This document shows positions 17,258-27,014 of a stretch of 64,000 nucleotides of DNA, piece after piece. Position 1 is the first letter of the stretch. Every line of letters starts with the position of its first letter. The notes under the pieces were generated by a model. That model saw only the letters and a list, made by a program, of their open reading frames with translations, did not search any database and had not been told where the DNA came from. The stretch is from assembly GCF_001705515.1 (NCBI RefSeq), contig NZ_MDJS01000004.1:186001-250000 (forward strand), written 5' to 3'. The stretch is from Mucilaginibacter sp. PPCGB 2223 (GTDB taxonomy: Bacteria; Bacteroidota; Bacteroidia; Sphingobacteriales; Sphingobacteriaceae). The position numbers were made by a program, and so were the translations under genes.

Positions 17258-17611
17258 CTATCGTTTGTAACCGCCGCCGCCATAACCGCCGCCACTGTTA
17301 CCACCACGGTAACCGCCACCACCTGATGGACGATTGCCGCCACGGAAACCACCGCCGCCACTGCGTTCTTTTTTCTCTTCAGCTTCGTTTACTACAATAG
17401 TTCTTCCGTAAAGCTCTGCGCCGTTTGCTTCTGCAATGGCTTTTCGGGCAGATTCTTCATCGGGCATTTCAATAAACCCAAAACCTTTACTGCGGCCAGT
17501 TTCCCTGTCGGTAATAATTTTTACCGAAGTAACTTCGCCAAATTCTTCAAATACTTCCTTTAATTCGCTTTCTTCTACTTTAAAAGGAAGGCTACCTACA
17601 AAAATGTTCAT
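17258..17611 (-). CDS. RNA-recognition-motif protein with a Gly/Arg-rich tail
   Basis: 117 residues: a single RRM with RNP2 (MNIFVGSL) and RNP1 (KGFGFIEM), followed by an RGG-like low-complexity tail (about 84-117: repeated GGGG, RGGN, YRGG). Such small RRM proteins in Bacteroidota and Cyanobacteria bind single-stranded RNA and are often cold-inducible. The tail codes only Gly, Arg, Tyr, Ser, Asn. Transcribed alone, with a long (about 330 base) divergent upstream region. RNA chaperone function is inferred from the family. Confidence 0.92.
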   Translation of the reverse strand: MNIFVGSLPFKVEESELKEVFEEFGEVTSVKIITDRETGRSKGFGFIEMPDEESARKAIAEANGAELYGRTIVVNEAEEKKERSGGGGFRGGNRPSGGGGYRGGNSGGGYGGGGYKR

Positions 17612-17948
17612 GCTTGCTATTAATTAATTTTTAATGTTTTGGCAAAAGTATACTAAATAAACTGAGTTGCACAATATTGCACCTGCAAAATGACGATTAT
17701 TATTAAAAATAAAACGCGATTTTTAAAATATTCAGCGCAGTTTTGCTTACCTGATAATTTTTGCCGCTCAATGCTAATAACTTTTACGCTTATATAATTG
17801 TTTTAGTTGCCTCAAATTTTTTTACGATATTTAAAACACTGTGGCATAATGCATTAATTGACACCCGGTTATCTATTGCGTAAATCATACGGAGTTACTA
17901 CCTTAGTACATCCCTGATTTAAACCTGTTAACCTCAATCTTAGCCCTC
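17612..17948. other. 337-base divergent gap, no element recognised
   Basis: AT-rich sequence between the RRM gene (minus) and a membrane gene (plus). It must hold both promoters; a long 5' leader for the RRM gene is possible. A TACCTTAG box at about 17899 lies 42 nt before the plus-strand start region. No RNA fold or repeat is clear. Confidence 0.45.
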
Positions 17949-18335
17949 ATGAACTGGAAATTGATCGTTCAACTCTCGCTGTTTGGCCTTATTATGGCTT
18001 TCGGCACAATCTCCCTGATCCCTGATAAAATCGAACCGTTTTTCTGGCTGGTGATCTTTGCTTTTTGTGCCTTTGTTATCGCCAGAGCATGTACAGGAAA
18101 GTATTTTATGCACGGTTTTTGGGTAAGTATTTTCAATTGTGTTTGGATCACCACCGTTCACTTTATCTTTTTTACCACCTATGCCCAAAACCACCCGGAT
18201 ATGGTCATCCACTGGCATCCGCGTTTAGCGATGGTGCTGATGGGGCCCGTTGTAGGCATAGTATGTGGTTTGATACTGGGCCTGTTTGCACTTATTGCGT
18301 CAAAACTGGTAAAGCCAAACGCATCCGTCCGCTAA
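17949..18335 (+). CDS. membrane protein, unknown, 128 aa
   Basis: 128 residues with four hydrophobic segments (about 7-24, 31-48, 57-76, 93-117). No recognised domain. The pattern is that of small uncharacterised Bacteroidota membrane proteins. It converges on the SGNH hydrolase gene with one base between the stops. Confidence 0.6.
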   Translation: MNWKLIVQLSLFGLIMAFGTISLIPDKIEPFFWLVIFAFCAFVIARACTGKYFMHGFWVSIFNCVWITTVHFIFFTTYAQNHPDMVIHWHPRLAMVLMGPVVGIVCGLILGLFALIASKLVKPNASVR

Positions 18336-18336
18336 T

Positions 18337-18981
18337 TTACTTTATAGCCTCGTATACCTTTTTGGCCAGTAAGGCCGAGCCATCCTTGTTGGGATGCACC
18401 CCATCAAAAACGAGGTTGCTTTGCCCGGCGAAAGTGTGGTACAGATCGATAGTTTTTACTTTTTCTTTGGCGATGATGACCTTCAGGTCGGGCAGCATTT
18501 CGTTAACCAGTATACTATCGCGGATACCGAACTTATTGGGGAAGATAGGGAACGGCGTGCAAACGTAGATCTTCGGGTGCGATGGCAGGTTTTTGAACGA
18601 TTCGATAAAGTCTTCATAATCCTGCACAAAATCCTCCTTATGCACCCAGTTTTGCGGCTTTGTATCGTTGGTGCCTAATTTAATGATCACGATATCGGGG
18701 TTTAATGCCAATACCTCCTGGTACTTGGCCTCGTTCCAGTACGGCCTGTCGCCCTTGCGCAATAAAGTACGCGCACTGATGCCGTAATTGCTTACTTCGT
18801 ATTTGTCGCCTAATAATTGCTGTAAAATGGTGGGATACGCCTCGCCTGGCTTTAAACCATAGCCAAAGGTAATGCTGTTGCCTACACAGGCTACTTTGAG
18901 TTTGTTTTGGGCGAAGGTGATAGTAATGAATAAGCTAAGGCAAAGGGTAAGGAATAAGCGGCGGGTTAGGTTTTGGTTCAT
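18337..18981 (-). CDS. secreted SGNH/GDSL hydrolase
   Basis: 214 residues with signal peptide (to FAQ, about 25). Block I is VGNSITFGYG (catalytic Ser36; GNSIT instead of GDSI), block III is KLGTND, block V is FDGVHPN (Asp and His of the triad). Family members deacylate sugars or lipids; it most resembles TesA-like or sialate-O-acetylesterase-like enzymes and the substrate is not readable. The 3' end nearly meets the convergent membrane gene. Confidence 0.9.
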   Translation of the reverse strand: MNQNLTRRLFLTLCLSLFITITFAQNKLKVACVGNSITFGYGLKPGEAYPTILQQLLGDKYEVSNYGISARTLLRKGDRPYWNEAKYQEVLALNPDIVIIKLGTNDTKPQNWVHKEDFVQDYEDFIESFKNLPSHPKIYVCTPFPIFPNKFGIRDSILVNEMLPDLKVIIAKEKVKTIDLYHTFAGQSNLVFDGVHPNKDGSALLAKKVYEAIK

Positions 18982-19026
18982 GGTTGGATGATTGGTTTAG
19001 TAAAAGTAGCAAATCATTAATATATT

Positions 19027-19136
19027 TTGTCATCTCGACCAAAGGAGAGATCTTCTGCTCAACACAAAGTCTGCACTTGCGAAGCTCTCAGGGCATGGAG
19101 CAGAAGATTTCAGTCATACCTTCTTCGAAATGACAA
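19027..19136. repeat. inverted-repeat intergenic element (TTGTCAT...ATGACAA)
   Basis: The ends are TTGTCATCTCGA and TTCGAAATGACAA, and inner arms GATCTTCTGCTC and GAGCAGAAGAT pair around about 37 nt. This class of palindromic intergenic element is common in Bacteroidota. It lies in the gap between the SGNH and nrdJ genes. Confidence 0.75.
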
Positions 19137-19151
19137 TAAAAAGCTATTCAA

Positions 19152-19186
19152 CAAAAAACCCTTTCACCTAAAGGCAAAAGGGTTCC
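19152..19186 (-). terminator. terminator of nrdJ
   Basis: On the minus strand, AACCCTTTT and AAAGGGTT arms precede a T6 run. Confidence 0.7.
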
Positions 19187-19218
19187 ACATACATTAACAG
19201 GTTATAAAAGAAAAAAGT

Positions 19219-19297
19219 TTTAAGCAGCAAGTTCCAAACCACAAACAAAAAAGCATTTTCGGCTTGGAACTTGTAGCTTATGACTTGCTGCTCCTTA
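19219..19297. repeat. inverted word-repeat (AGCAGCAAGTTCCAA), overlapping the nrdJ stop
   Basis: AGCAGCAAGTTCCAA at 19223 is mirrored by TTGGAACTTG and GACTTGCTGCT at 19264-19292, with an A-rich spacer. The right arm overlaps the last bases of nrdJ. Confidence 0.65.
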
Positions 19298-22200
19298 AGA
19301 ACATCCCATACTGTTCCCGCAATTCAAACATTTATAGCAGGTGCCCGAGCGTACTGTGGTATGCCCGCAGGTATTACAGGCCGGGGCATCGCTTTGTACA
19401 CCCATGGTTAAATCAACGGTGAACTTCTTCTGACCGCTACCGCCACTATCAACTGCCACTGATTTTACCGGAACAGGTTCGTAAACATTGCTTACGTCAG
19501 GATTTAAATCTTCATCTTCCATTTGCGGGTTACCTGCAATACCGTTTTGCTCGGTAAGCACGTGTACCAGGTCGGTACGGTTCTGGTATTCGTAGCCCAG
19601 CATCCTGAAGATATAATCGATGATCGAGGTCGAGCTTTTGATGTTCGGGTGCCCGATAACCATGCCTGCAGGCTCAAAGCGGGTAAAGGTAAATTTCTCA
19701 ACATACTCTTCCAGCGGAACGCCGTATTGCAAGCCTACCGAAACCGCGATGGCAAAGCAGTTCATCAGCGAGCGGAAAGTTGCGCCTTCTTTGTGTATAT
19801 CCACGAAGATCTCGCCCAGGGTTCCGTCCTCATATTCGCCGGTACGCACAAAAATGGTTTGGCCGTCGATACTGGCTTTTTGTGTGAAGCCCCGGCGTTT
19901 GTACGGCAGGCTCTTCTTTTGCACTACGCGGCTCAGCTGGCGCATAAAGCGGGTATCTTTTGATTGCTCGATGATGGCTTTGGCGGCTTCAAGTACCTGG
20001 TCGGGCGTCAGGTCGCTCAGTTTTACGTTGGCAGCCTGGCCCAAAACTTCGTCAACGGTTTCTAAAGTCTCATCAGAAACTTCTTCTTTTTTATCCGATT
20101 TGGTAGATAACGGTTGCGACAGTTTACAACCATCGCGGTAAAGCGCATTTGCTTTTAAGCCCAGCGTCCACGATAGTTCGTAGCAATCGGCAATCTCTTC
20201 AACCGTAGCTTCGTTAGGCAGGTTGATGGTTTTTGATATCGCACCAGATAGAAAAGGCTGTGCCGCCGCCATCATTTTAATATGGCCATGCGCGTGGATA
20301 TAGCGTTCGCCTTTGGCGCCGCATTTGTTGGCGCAATCAAATATCGGGTAGTGTTCTTCTTTCAGGTAAGGCGCGCCTTCGATGGTCATAGCGCCGCAAA
20401 CGTACTCGTTGGCTTCGGCTATCTGTTGCTTGCTATAGCCAAGGGCACGCAGCAGGTTAAAGTCGGGCGCGTTGTATTGCTCGGCGGTAAAGCCCAGGCG
20501 TTTCAGGCAATCTTCGCCCAGCGTCCATATATTAAAGGCAAAACCGATCTCGAATGCCGATATCACTGCTTTATCCAGTTTCTCCAGTTCATTATCGGTT
20601 AAACCTTTTGCTTTAAGCGATTTGAGGTTGATATGCGGGGCACCATTTAATGTAGCCGTGCCTTTGGCATAATCTACTATAGCTTTCACCTCGTGCTCCT
20701 GGTATCCTAAATTTTGTAAAGCTTCGGGCACGGCCTGATTAATGATCTTAAAGTAGCCGCCGCCACTTAGTTTTTTAAATTTTACCAGTGCAAAATCGGG
20801 TTCAATGCCTGTGGTATCACAATCCATCACCAAACCGATGGTACCGGTTGGCGCGATAACTGTTGTTTGCGCATTGCGGTAGCCGTATTTCTCGCCCATT
20901 TCAACAGCTTTATCCCAGGCGTTGCAGGCGGCAGAAAGCAGGTAATCGGGGCAATCCTTTTGGTCGATGCCCGGAGGGTGTATTTCCAATCCTTCAAAGT
21001 TTTCAACCGAATTATAAGCCGCATAGCGATGGTTGCGCATAACGCGCAGCATGTGGTGTTTGTTCAATCCATACATGCGGAAAGGTCCTAACTCACGCGC
21101 CATCTCGGCCGAAGTGGCATAGGCGGTACCGGTCATGATCGCGGTTATCGCGCCGCCAATCGCGCGGGCTTTGTCGCTGTCGTAAGGGATACCGTTCACC
21201 ATCAGAGCAGATCCTAAATTGGCGTAGCCTAAACCCAGGGTACGATAATCGTACGATAGCTGGGCTACATCTTTCGACGGGAACTGCGCCATCAGTACGG
21301 ATATTTCTAAAACGATGGTCCACACGCGGCAGGTATGTTCAAAAGCCTGTACGTTAAACGCACGGGTTTCTTTATCAAAAAAGTGCGCCAGGTTAATGGA
21401 TGCCAGGTTACAGGCCGTGTTATCCAGAAACATATATTCCGAACATGGGTTGGAGGCGTTGATGCGCCCGCCTTCGGGGCAGGTATGCCACTCGTTAATG
21501 GTGGTATCATACTGCACGCCCGGGTCGGCACAGGCCCAGGCAGCAAAGGTGATATCCTTCCACAGTTTTTCGGCAGGGACGCTTTTAACGGTCTTGCCGC
21601 TCATGCGGCTGGTTAAATTCCATTCCCTGTTGGTTTTTAAGGCGCTGAAAAAGCTGTTGGGGATACGCACCGAATTATTGGAGTTTTGGCCAGACACCGT
21701 GCGGTAAGCTTCACCTTCATAATCGGATGAATACCCCGCAGCTATCAGCGCGGCAACTTTCTTTTCTTCTTCAACTTTCCAGTTTACAAAACTTTCTATT
21801 TCGGGGTGGTCCAGGTCGAGGCAAACCATTTTGGCTGCGCGGCGCGTTGTTCCGCCCGATTTGATGGCTCCCGCGGCACGGTCGCCGATCTTTAAAAACG
21901 ACATCAGGCCCGATGAATAGCCGCCGCCGCTCAGCTTTTCGCTTTCGCCGCGGATCTTGCTAAAGTTGGTACCCACACCCGAGCCATATTTAAAAATACG
22001 GGCCTCGCGCACCCAAAGATCCATGATGCCGCCTTCGTTCACCAGGTCGTCATCCACCGAAAGGATAAAACAAGCGTGCGGTTGCGGGCGCTCGTAGGCT
22101 GAAGTCGATTTTTCTAATCTCTCCGTCAGGGGATTTACAAAATAATGGCCTTGCGGTTTACCGGTAATACCGTAGCTGTTATGTAAACCTGTATTGAACC

Positions 22201-22630
22201 ATTGCGGCGAGTTTGGCGCCGCCAGCTGCCCAACCAGGGTATAAACCAGCTCATCGTAAAATATGGCGGCATCTTTGCCCGTGGCAAAATAGCCATATTC
22301 GCGTCCCCAATCCTTCCAGCAATTGGCCATACGGTGGGCTACCTGTTTAATACTGTTTTCAGATCCGGTCGATCCGTCGGCCAATGGCACGCCGGCTTTA
22401 CGGAAATATTTTTGCGCCAATATATCGGTAGCTACCTGCGACCAGCTTGCGGGCACTTCCACATCGTTCATTTCAAACACAGCATCGCCCGATGGGTTAC
22501 GGATAACCGACGACCGCTTCTCGTACACAAACTGATCGTACACGTTTACACCTTCTTTACTAAAGTACCTGTCAATCTTTAGTCCTTTGCCCGCTTTGGC
22601 GGCCGCCTTCTTCGTAGGATTTTTACTCAT
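19295..22630 (-). CDS. nrdJ: adenosylcobalamin-dependent ribonucleotide reductase (class II)
   Basis: Makes deoxyribonucleotides from ribonucleotides using vitamin B12 coenzyme, without oxygen. 1111 residues, typical of the long class II form. Visible: ACFILSVDDD with the first redox Cys, the NPCSEYMF active-site segment, APTGTIGLVMDCDTTG, and a C-terminal cysteine-rich tail (CNTCGHTTVRSGTCYKCLNC). The latter is a zinc-finger-like extension of the long subfamily. Start at 22630 after a strong ATG and no alternative. The upstream region has no recognisable cobalamin riboswitch. No class I nrdAB in the window. Confidence 0.97.
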   Translation of the reverse strand: MSKNPTKKAAAKAGKGLKIDRYFSKEGVNVYDQFVYEKRSSVIRNPSGDAVFEMNDVEVPASWSQVATDILAQKYFRKAGVPLADGSTGSENSIKQVAHRMANCWKDWGREYGYFATGKDAAIFYDELVYTLVGQLAAPNSPQWFNTGLHNSYGITGKPQGHYFVNPLTERLEKSTSAYERPQPHACFILSVDDDLVNEGGIMDLWVREARIFKYGSGVGTNFSKIRGESEKLSGGGYSSGLMSFLKIGDRAAGAIKSGGTTRRAAKMVCLDLDHPEIESFVNWKVEEEKKVAALIAAGYSSDYEGEAYRTVSGQNSNNSVRIPNSFFSALKTNREWNLTSRMSGKTVKSVPAEKLWKDITFAAWACADPGVQYDTTINEWHTCPEGGRINASNPCSEYMFLDNTACNLASINLAHFFDKETRAFNVQAFEHTCRVWTIVLEISVLMAQFPSKDVAQLSYDYRTLGLGYANLGSALMVNGIPYDSDKARAIGGAITAIMTGTAYATSAEMARELGPFRMYGLNKHHMLRVMRNHRYAAYNSVENFEGLEIHPPGIDQKDCPDYLLSAACNAWDKAVEMGEKYGYRNAQTTVIAPTGTIGLVMDCDTTGIEPDFALVKFKKLSGGGYFKIINQAVPEALQNLGYQEHEVKAIVDYAKGTATLNGAPHINLKSLKAKGLTDNELEKLDKAVISAFEIGFAFNIWTLGEDCLKRLGFTAEQYNAPDFNLLRALGYSKQQIAEANEYVCGAMTIEGAPYLKEEHYPIFDCANKCGAKGERYIHAHGHIKMMAAAQPFLSGAISKTINLPNEATVEEIADCYELSWTLGLKANALYRDGCKLSQPLSTKSDKKEEVSDETLETVDEVLGQAANVKLSDLTPDQVLEAAKAIIEQSKDTRFMRQLSRVVQKKSLPYKRRGFTQKASIDGQTIFVRTGEYEDGTLGEIFVDIHKEGATFRSLMNCFAIAVSVGLQYGVPLEEYVEKFTFTRFEPAGMVIGHPNIKSSTSIIDYIFRMLGYEYQNRTDLVHVLTEQNGIAGNPQMEDEDLNPDVSNVYEPVPVKSVAVDSGGSGQKKFTVDLTMGVQSDAPACNTCGHTTVRSGTCYKCLNCGNSMGCS

Positions 22631-22902
22631 ATCAGCTCAGAATTTAATTTGTGTGAAAAGGGGAGTGAAAAAACACCAGGGGGTTTTTAATCAAATTTAT
22701 TCGCCACGGCTTTTCATTTCAATCCATAGTTTTCCACATGCTGTTAACTAAGCGTTTTTGAGACACTAATTATGGATAAACATTTAGTTTATAATTGCTT
22801 AAGTTGTTGAAAATTGAGCTGTGCCGAACGCAGGGAGGCGCAAATGATTGATGGGTCTTTTAAGAGTAAAAAAACCACTGTGTAAAACGGGTAGTAATGG
22901 AA
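22631..22902. promoter_or_regulatory. nrdJ upstream region with two DnaA-box-like sites
   Basis: TTTTCCACA at 22730-22738 fits TTWTNCACA. The reverse of TTATGGATAA (22770-22779) reads TTATCCATAA, one base from a box. DnaA control of nrd genes is known in E. coli; here it is only a suggestion. Confidence 0.3.
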
Positions 22903-25074
22903 TTATTCTTCTTCGCCCCAGCCAAAAAGCTTGCCGAAGTTGTCATTGTCTACCGGCTTATCTGCTGCTTCTTTTCTGTCTTTTTTTCTTTGCTCTTTCA
23001 CCCTTTCCTGCTCGTCTTTCCATTCTTTTTCTTTCTTTGCTTTGATCAACTCGGTGTTATCGCTGCTGTGGCGCCATAAATGATCTTCTGCCTCAACGAA
23101 GTGAAAGCTTTGTATACCTTTCCACAACTTCGCGAAACCGTCTTTCTTGATTACGATATTCGGGATGCCTCCCTTATCGTGCACACCGCCCGACTGGCCT
23201 TCCATTTTGAGCGTAGGGTTACCCAAAAATGCCGATGGTTTTGCTCCGCCGGTAGGGTTATTAATGTAGGCATAGTCGGCCAGGAAATCGAGCATCTCCT
23301 GCGTGATGTAGATTTCCATGATCCAATGATAATCTTCGGGCCGGTGTTCGGTCTCGGTGCCCTTGTAATCTTCTCCCTTAAGTTTGGCTATTTCCCGCTC
23401 AAACACGTAAGGCTTATTTACCGACCAAACCATCTCGCCGCGGGCGCCTGGTTTACCGGCTTCAGGAAAAATGAGTTCCAAAACTTTCTCCATATCTTTT
23501 TCGCCGGCAGCTTTTTCAAATGCGCCGCGTTCCCCGTCGGACATGCGCCTGACTAACCGGCCGGCTTTCATCCTGTCGAAATATTTGGGCATTGCCTTGG
23601 CCAGGCCTCCGCCAAATTGATCTTTACGTAATAACTCCTCGGGCCCTACCTTCGGCAGCATCTCGTGCGGATTACCGGTTTTACCTTGGGGTTCGCGGGG
23701 CTTTATCATTCCATTTTTAAGCTGTTCTCCCAAAAACTCAGGCGGCATACCGGGCACTACACCATGATAGCCCATATCAATCAGAGCCTGAGCATGGTCC
23801 ATCGGCAAGTCATCGTCTTCTATAACTTCCCTGACCCTCTCTTCCGTACTATGCTGTACATTTACAACTTTATCAAGCGGGTAAACCTTATCGGCCCAGG
23901 CAAGAGCTATCTTCATCCTGTCGAGCAGGGTTTGTCGCATGGTTGCACGCTGTTTCAACGGGTAGCGTGCATCTTTAAATGCCTGGTTTATTTTATCAAC
24001 AGTGAGGTTTTTCGCCAGCGTCCTTACCGAATCTGCAACTTCATGATCCGTGACGCTGCTGTACGGGCTGTTCTTTTTCTCCCTCATCGAGCCGATATCC
24101 TTAACGGCCTTCCCGTTCCAGTCGCCAGGGTCTTTCATATGCCCCTGTGCCGACCGGTCCAGCGAGCCCCCGTTGTCCGAACGTATCATTCTACCGTCTA
24201 TCTTCATCCAGTTGTCGGTCTTAAACAGGTCCCAGTTGGCAAATAACATATCGGCGCCGCAATGCCGTAAAAAATCGTCCGAGCTTGACAGTTCGAGTTG
24301 TTCGGGGGTGCTAAAGCTGGAAACAAAATCTGTCATTTGCGCCAACTGGCCGTCTACCGTCACTATGTCGACTTTTAGCGTAGGTATATTTGCTGCTGTA
24401 TAAAGTTTATTGGCCAGTATTTCGGTCCTTAAATGGCCGTCATCCTTGCCAAATTTGATCACCTTTTCTTGCCTGGTGTCATTAAATTTTACATGCTGCG
24501 GCTTGGTCGAGCCGCTGTCGAGTATGCGGATCACCGTGTAATCGGTTGATTTAATAGCCGGGATACCGTCGTTAGATACGATATCGTTAGCAGCCCCCCA
24601 GGCGGCATCTGCTTTCGATTCATAGTCGTGCGCCAGCTTATCATTGGCCCATTGCGTTAATCGGGTTCGCACTTTGTTGGATGCGATACCTGCTTCGCCC
24701 GCCGCATTACTGATATGACTATTGAGCTTTGTTTTAAACGCTCCTTTATTATTTATTCTGCTCTCGGTAACCTGTTCGCCATCTATGCGTAATACACGCT
24801 GCACAATAGGGCCGGCGATTGCCGGAAATGAGGCAACAGCATTACCAACGTTACTACCGTTTTGTTTTTGTTGTACGGGCGGGCCGAAAACAGCGGGGTG
24901 AGTGTGTGCGCTTTGAGCGCTGATATCTGTAGAAGATGTTTCCTCCTGTCCATCATACTCTGGCTGAAAGCGGGCCTGAAGCACCGGTACAGCCGGCATG
25001 GATCTGGTATTTTTACCAGTCGATGTTACATGTTGGCTTTGCAATGTAGCAGAGGCTTCTTTTGGGGCCTTCAT
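22903..25074 (-). CDS. large toxin/effector-like protein with kinase-like and ADP-ribosyltransferase-like segments
   Basis: 723 residues, no signal peptide. The first about 100 residues are low complexity and include GPIVQRVLRIDG (89-100), as in N-termini of Bacteroidota toxins and extracellular contractile-injection cargo. Residues about 178-315 look like a HipA/PI-kinase-type fold: Lys in VIKFG (K207), Glu in LRTEIL (E218), a catalytic-looking FANWDLFKTDNWM (D282, D287/N288) and SDNGGSL (D300). Residues about 500-665 begin with RLVRRMSDGE and end with IPNIVIKK, reminiscent of ART folds. The tail is charged coiled coil (KAKKEKEWKDEQ). No neighbouring immunity gene. The domain calls are inference. 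Confidence 0.6.
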   Translation of the reverse strand: MKAPKEASATLQSQHVTSTGKNTRSMPAVPVLQARFQPEYDGQEETSSTDISAQSAHTHPAVFGPPVQQKQNGSNVGNAVASFPAIAGPIVQRVLRIDGEQVTESRINNKGAFKTKLNSHISNAAGEAGIASNKVRTRLTQWANDKLAHDYESKADAAWGAANDIVSNDGIPAIKSTDYTVIRILDSGSTKPQHVKFNDTRQEKVIKFGKDDGHLRTEILANKLYTAANIPTLKVDIVTVDGQLAQMTDFVSSFSTPEQLELSSSDDFLRHCGADMLFANWDLFKTDNWMKIDGRMIRSDNGGSLDRSAQGHMKDPGDWNGKAVKDIGSMREKKNSPYSSVTDHEVADSVRTLAKNLTVDKINQAFKDARYPLKQRATMRQTLLDRMKIALAWADKVYPLDKVVNVQHSTEERVREVIEDDDLPMDHAQALIDMGYHGVVPGMPPEFLGEQLKNGMIKPREPQGKTGNPHEMLPKVGPEELLRKDQFGGGLAKAMPKYFDRMKAGRLVRRMSDGERGAFEKAAGEKDMEKVLELIFPEAGKPGARGEMVWSVNKPYVFEREIAKLKGEDYKGTETEHRPEDYHWIMEIYITQEMLDFLADYAYINNPTGGAKPSAFLGNPTLKMEGQSGGVHDKGGIPNIVIKKDGFAKLWKGIQSFHFVEAEDHLWRHSSDNTELIKAKKEKEWKDEQERVKEQRKKDRKEAADKPVDNDNFGKLFGWGEEE

Positions 25075-25515
25075 AGTTCGGTTCGGGGCACAGGATTTAC
25101 AGATGTTCTAATTTACTTTTATTTTTCTCAACTCAAACATTAAAATACTGCTTTGGCCCGTCGTAAATAATGAGACACTACAGGTTACGGTTTTCCGATT
25201 TTTCTTCAGTATTGGTTTATCCAGCTGTTAAACAATGTTAAACGTACACGTAACTTTAAACTATGGCCGTTATCTAAAGTCGAAACTGTACTAATCAACA
25301 ACAGCTATGATAAACATGATCATCATTTTATGGAACTATTACTTTGGAAACCCCGACAGGTTATTTGCCAAGGTTTGCATGGCGCGCGTATATTGATCGC
25401 GCCCCGATGCCTTCTCCTTTAATTTGAATATTAAAGCTGCTTTAAACTACAAAAACAAAACCCCGATAGGCTGGCCTATCAGGGTTTTCTATATTATCTA
25501 TGTGTTGGCGCGGGT
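25075..25515. other. 440-base gap, terminator only
   Basis: Contains the pyk terminator at 25451-25490 and otherwise no coding frame that looks protein-like. The upstream region of the 723-aa gene is AT-rich with no clear -7 box. Confidence 0.5.
25451..25490 (-). terminator. terminator of pyk
   Basis: CCCCGATAGGC and GCCTATCAGGG arms; a T-rich run follows on the minus strand. Confidence 0.85.
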
Positions 25516-26946
25516 TTAATCAACCACGGTTACTTTTAACATATTGGTTTTGCCTTGTTTGGCAATAGGTATAGCCGCGGTATTGATCACTACGTCGCCC
25601 GCTTCGATCAGGTTTTCGTTCTTCAGTATGCCGTTAACATCGCTGATAGTTTTATCGGTACTTTCCAGCTTATCGTAATAAAAAGCCTTAACGCCCCAAA
25701 CCAGGCTAAGGGCATTAAGCAGGTTACGGTTCGAGGTAAAGATATAGGTATTGGCTTTGGGCCTGTGGCTCGATATCTCGAAAGCCGTATAACCCGAAAC
25801 GGTCATCGATACGATACCCACCGCATTGGTTTGCTCGGATAAATACACAGCCGAACTGCAAACCGCATCACCGATGAGGTTAGCCCCAATGGTACTCGAT
25901 TCCTTGGGCGAGTTAAACGGATATCCCAGTTCCTCTACGTTATGAACGATCTTGGCCATGGTTTCGATAACGATCAGCGGGAACTCACCTACCGATGTTT
26001 CGCCGCTCAGCATCACCGCGTCGGCGCCATCCAGTACCGAGTTGGCCACGTCGTTCACTTCGGCACGCGTTGGGCGCGGGGTAGTGATCATCGATTCGAG
26101 CATCTGCGTGGCGATGATAACCGGTTTTGATGCATTGCGGCATTTTTTGGCGATCATTTTTTGCAGCAAAGGCACTTCTTCCAGCGGCATTTCGACACCC
26201 AGGTCGCCGCGGGCAACCATCACACCGTCGGTTGCAGCGATGATCGCATCTATATTGGCAATCGCCTCGGGTTTTTCAATTTTGGCGATCACGCGGGATG
26301 ATTTTCCGCTGCGGCTGATGATACGTTTCAGTTCGATAATATCCTCTGCGGTGCGAACAAACGAAAGGCCTATCCACTCTACATCGTTTTTCAGGGCAAA
26401 ATCAAGATTGATCAGATCCTCTTCGGTTAAGCTTGGGATCGAAACCTTGGTGTTTGGCAGGTTAACACCTTTGCGCGATGTTAATATACCACCGTGCACC
26501 ACTTCGCAAACTACGGTATCCTTACGGTTTGTTTCCACAACCTTCATCTGTATCTTGCCGTCATCCAGCAGGATGATCTCGTTGGCATGTACATCCTGCG
26601 GGAAAGTATCGTAAGTAATATAGATCTGGTTATCGTCGCCGATGCACTCGTGCGTAGTTATATTAATGCGAGTACCATTTACCAGGTGTATGCCGCCATC
26701 CTTAACCAGGCCTATACGTATTTTAGGTCCCTGTAAATCGGCAAGGATGCCTACGTTGATCTTATATTTATCGTTGATCTCGCGGATCATGTCGATGGTT
26801 TTCTGGTGGTCCTGCGGTTTGCCGTGCGAAAAATTTAAACGGCAAACATTAACACCAGCCTTTATCATGGAGAGCAAAACATCCTTTTTTGTTGATGCCG
26901 GGCCCATTGTGGCTACTATTTTGGTACGGTTATTCGATATTTTCAT
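25516..26946 (-). CDS. pyk: pyruvate kinase
   Basis: Final ATP-forming step of glycolysis. 476 residues. TKIVATMGPAS near the N-terminus, the IEKPEAI lysine-containing strand, VMVARGDLGVEMP (metal/substrate segment) and SGETSVGEFP are all present, followed by the C-terminal regulatory domain. I start at the ATG 26946 (MKISNNRTK); the frame is open to 26991 but the extra residues do not belong to the family. The upstream IPExxxVDY gene on the same strand suggests co-transcription. Confidence 0.96.
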   Translation of the reverse strand: MKISNNRTKIVATMGPASTKKDVLLSMIKAGVNVCRLNFSHGKPQDHQKTIDMIREINDKYKINVGILADLQGPKIRIGLVKDGGIHLVNGTRINITTHECIGDDNQIYITYDTFPQDVHANEIILLDDGKIQMKVVETNRKDTVVCEVVHGGILTSRKGVNLPNTKVSIPSLTEEDLINLDFALKNDVEWIGLSFVRTAEDIIELKRIISRSGKSSRVIAKIEKPEAIANIDAIIAATDGVMVARGDLGVEMPLEEVPLLQKMIAKKCRNASKPVIIATQMLESMITTPRPTRAEVNDVANSVLDGADAVMLSGETSVGEFPLIVIETMAKIVHNVEELGYPFNSPKESSTIGANLIGDAVCSSAVYLSEQTNAVGIVSMTVSGYTAFEISSHRPKANTYIFTSNRNLLNALSLVWGVKAFYYDKLESTDKTISDVNGILKNENLIEAGDVVINTAAIPIAKQGKTNMLKVTVVD

Positions 26947-27014
26947 TTCAATGGTTTTAGGTTTATGGCCTTGTTGTGCTATAGTGTACAAAATACACCA
27001 TGTAAATCATGCCG

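Noticed and set aside
19027..19136. Insertion sequence remnant
   Set aside because: It has inverted ends but no transposase fragment; it fits a short palindromic intergenic element better.
22631..22902. Cobalamin riboswitch upstream of nrdJ
   Set aside because: No B12-box or the expected conserved helices are visible.
25075..25515. Small open frames between the toxin-like gene and pyk
   Set aside because: They are very short, lack protein-like composition and overlap the pyk terminator region.
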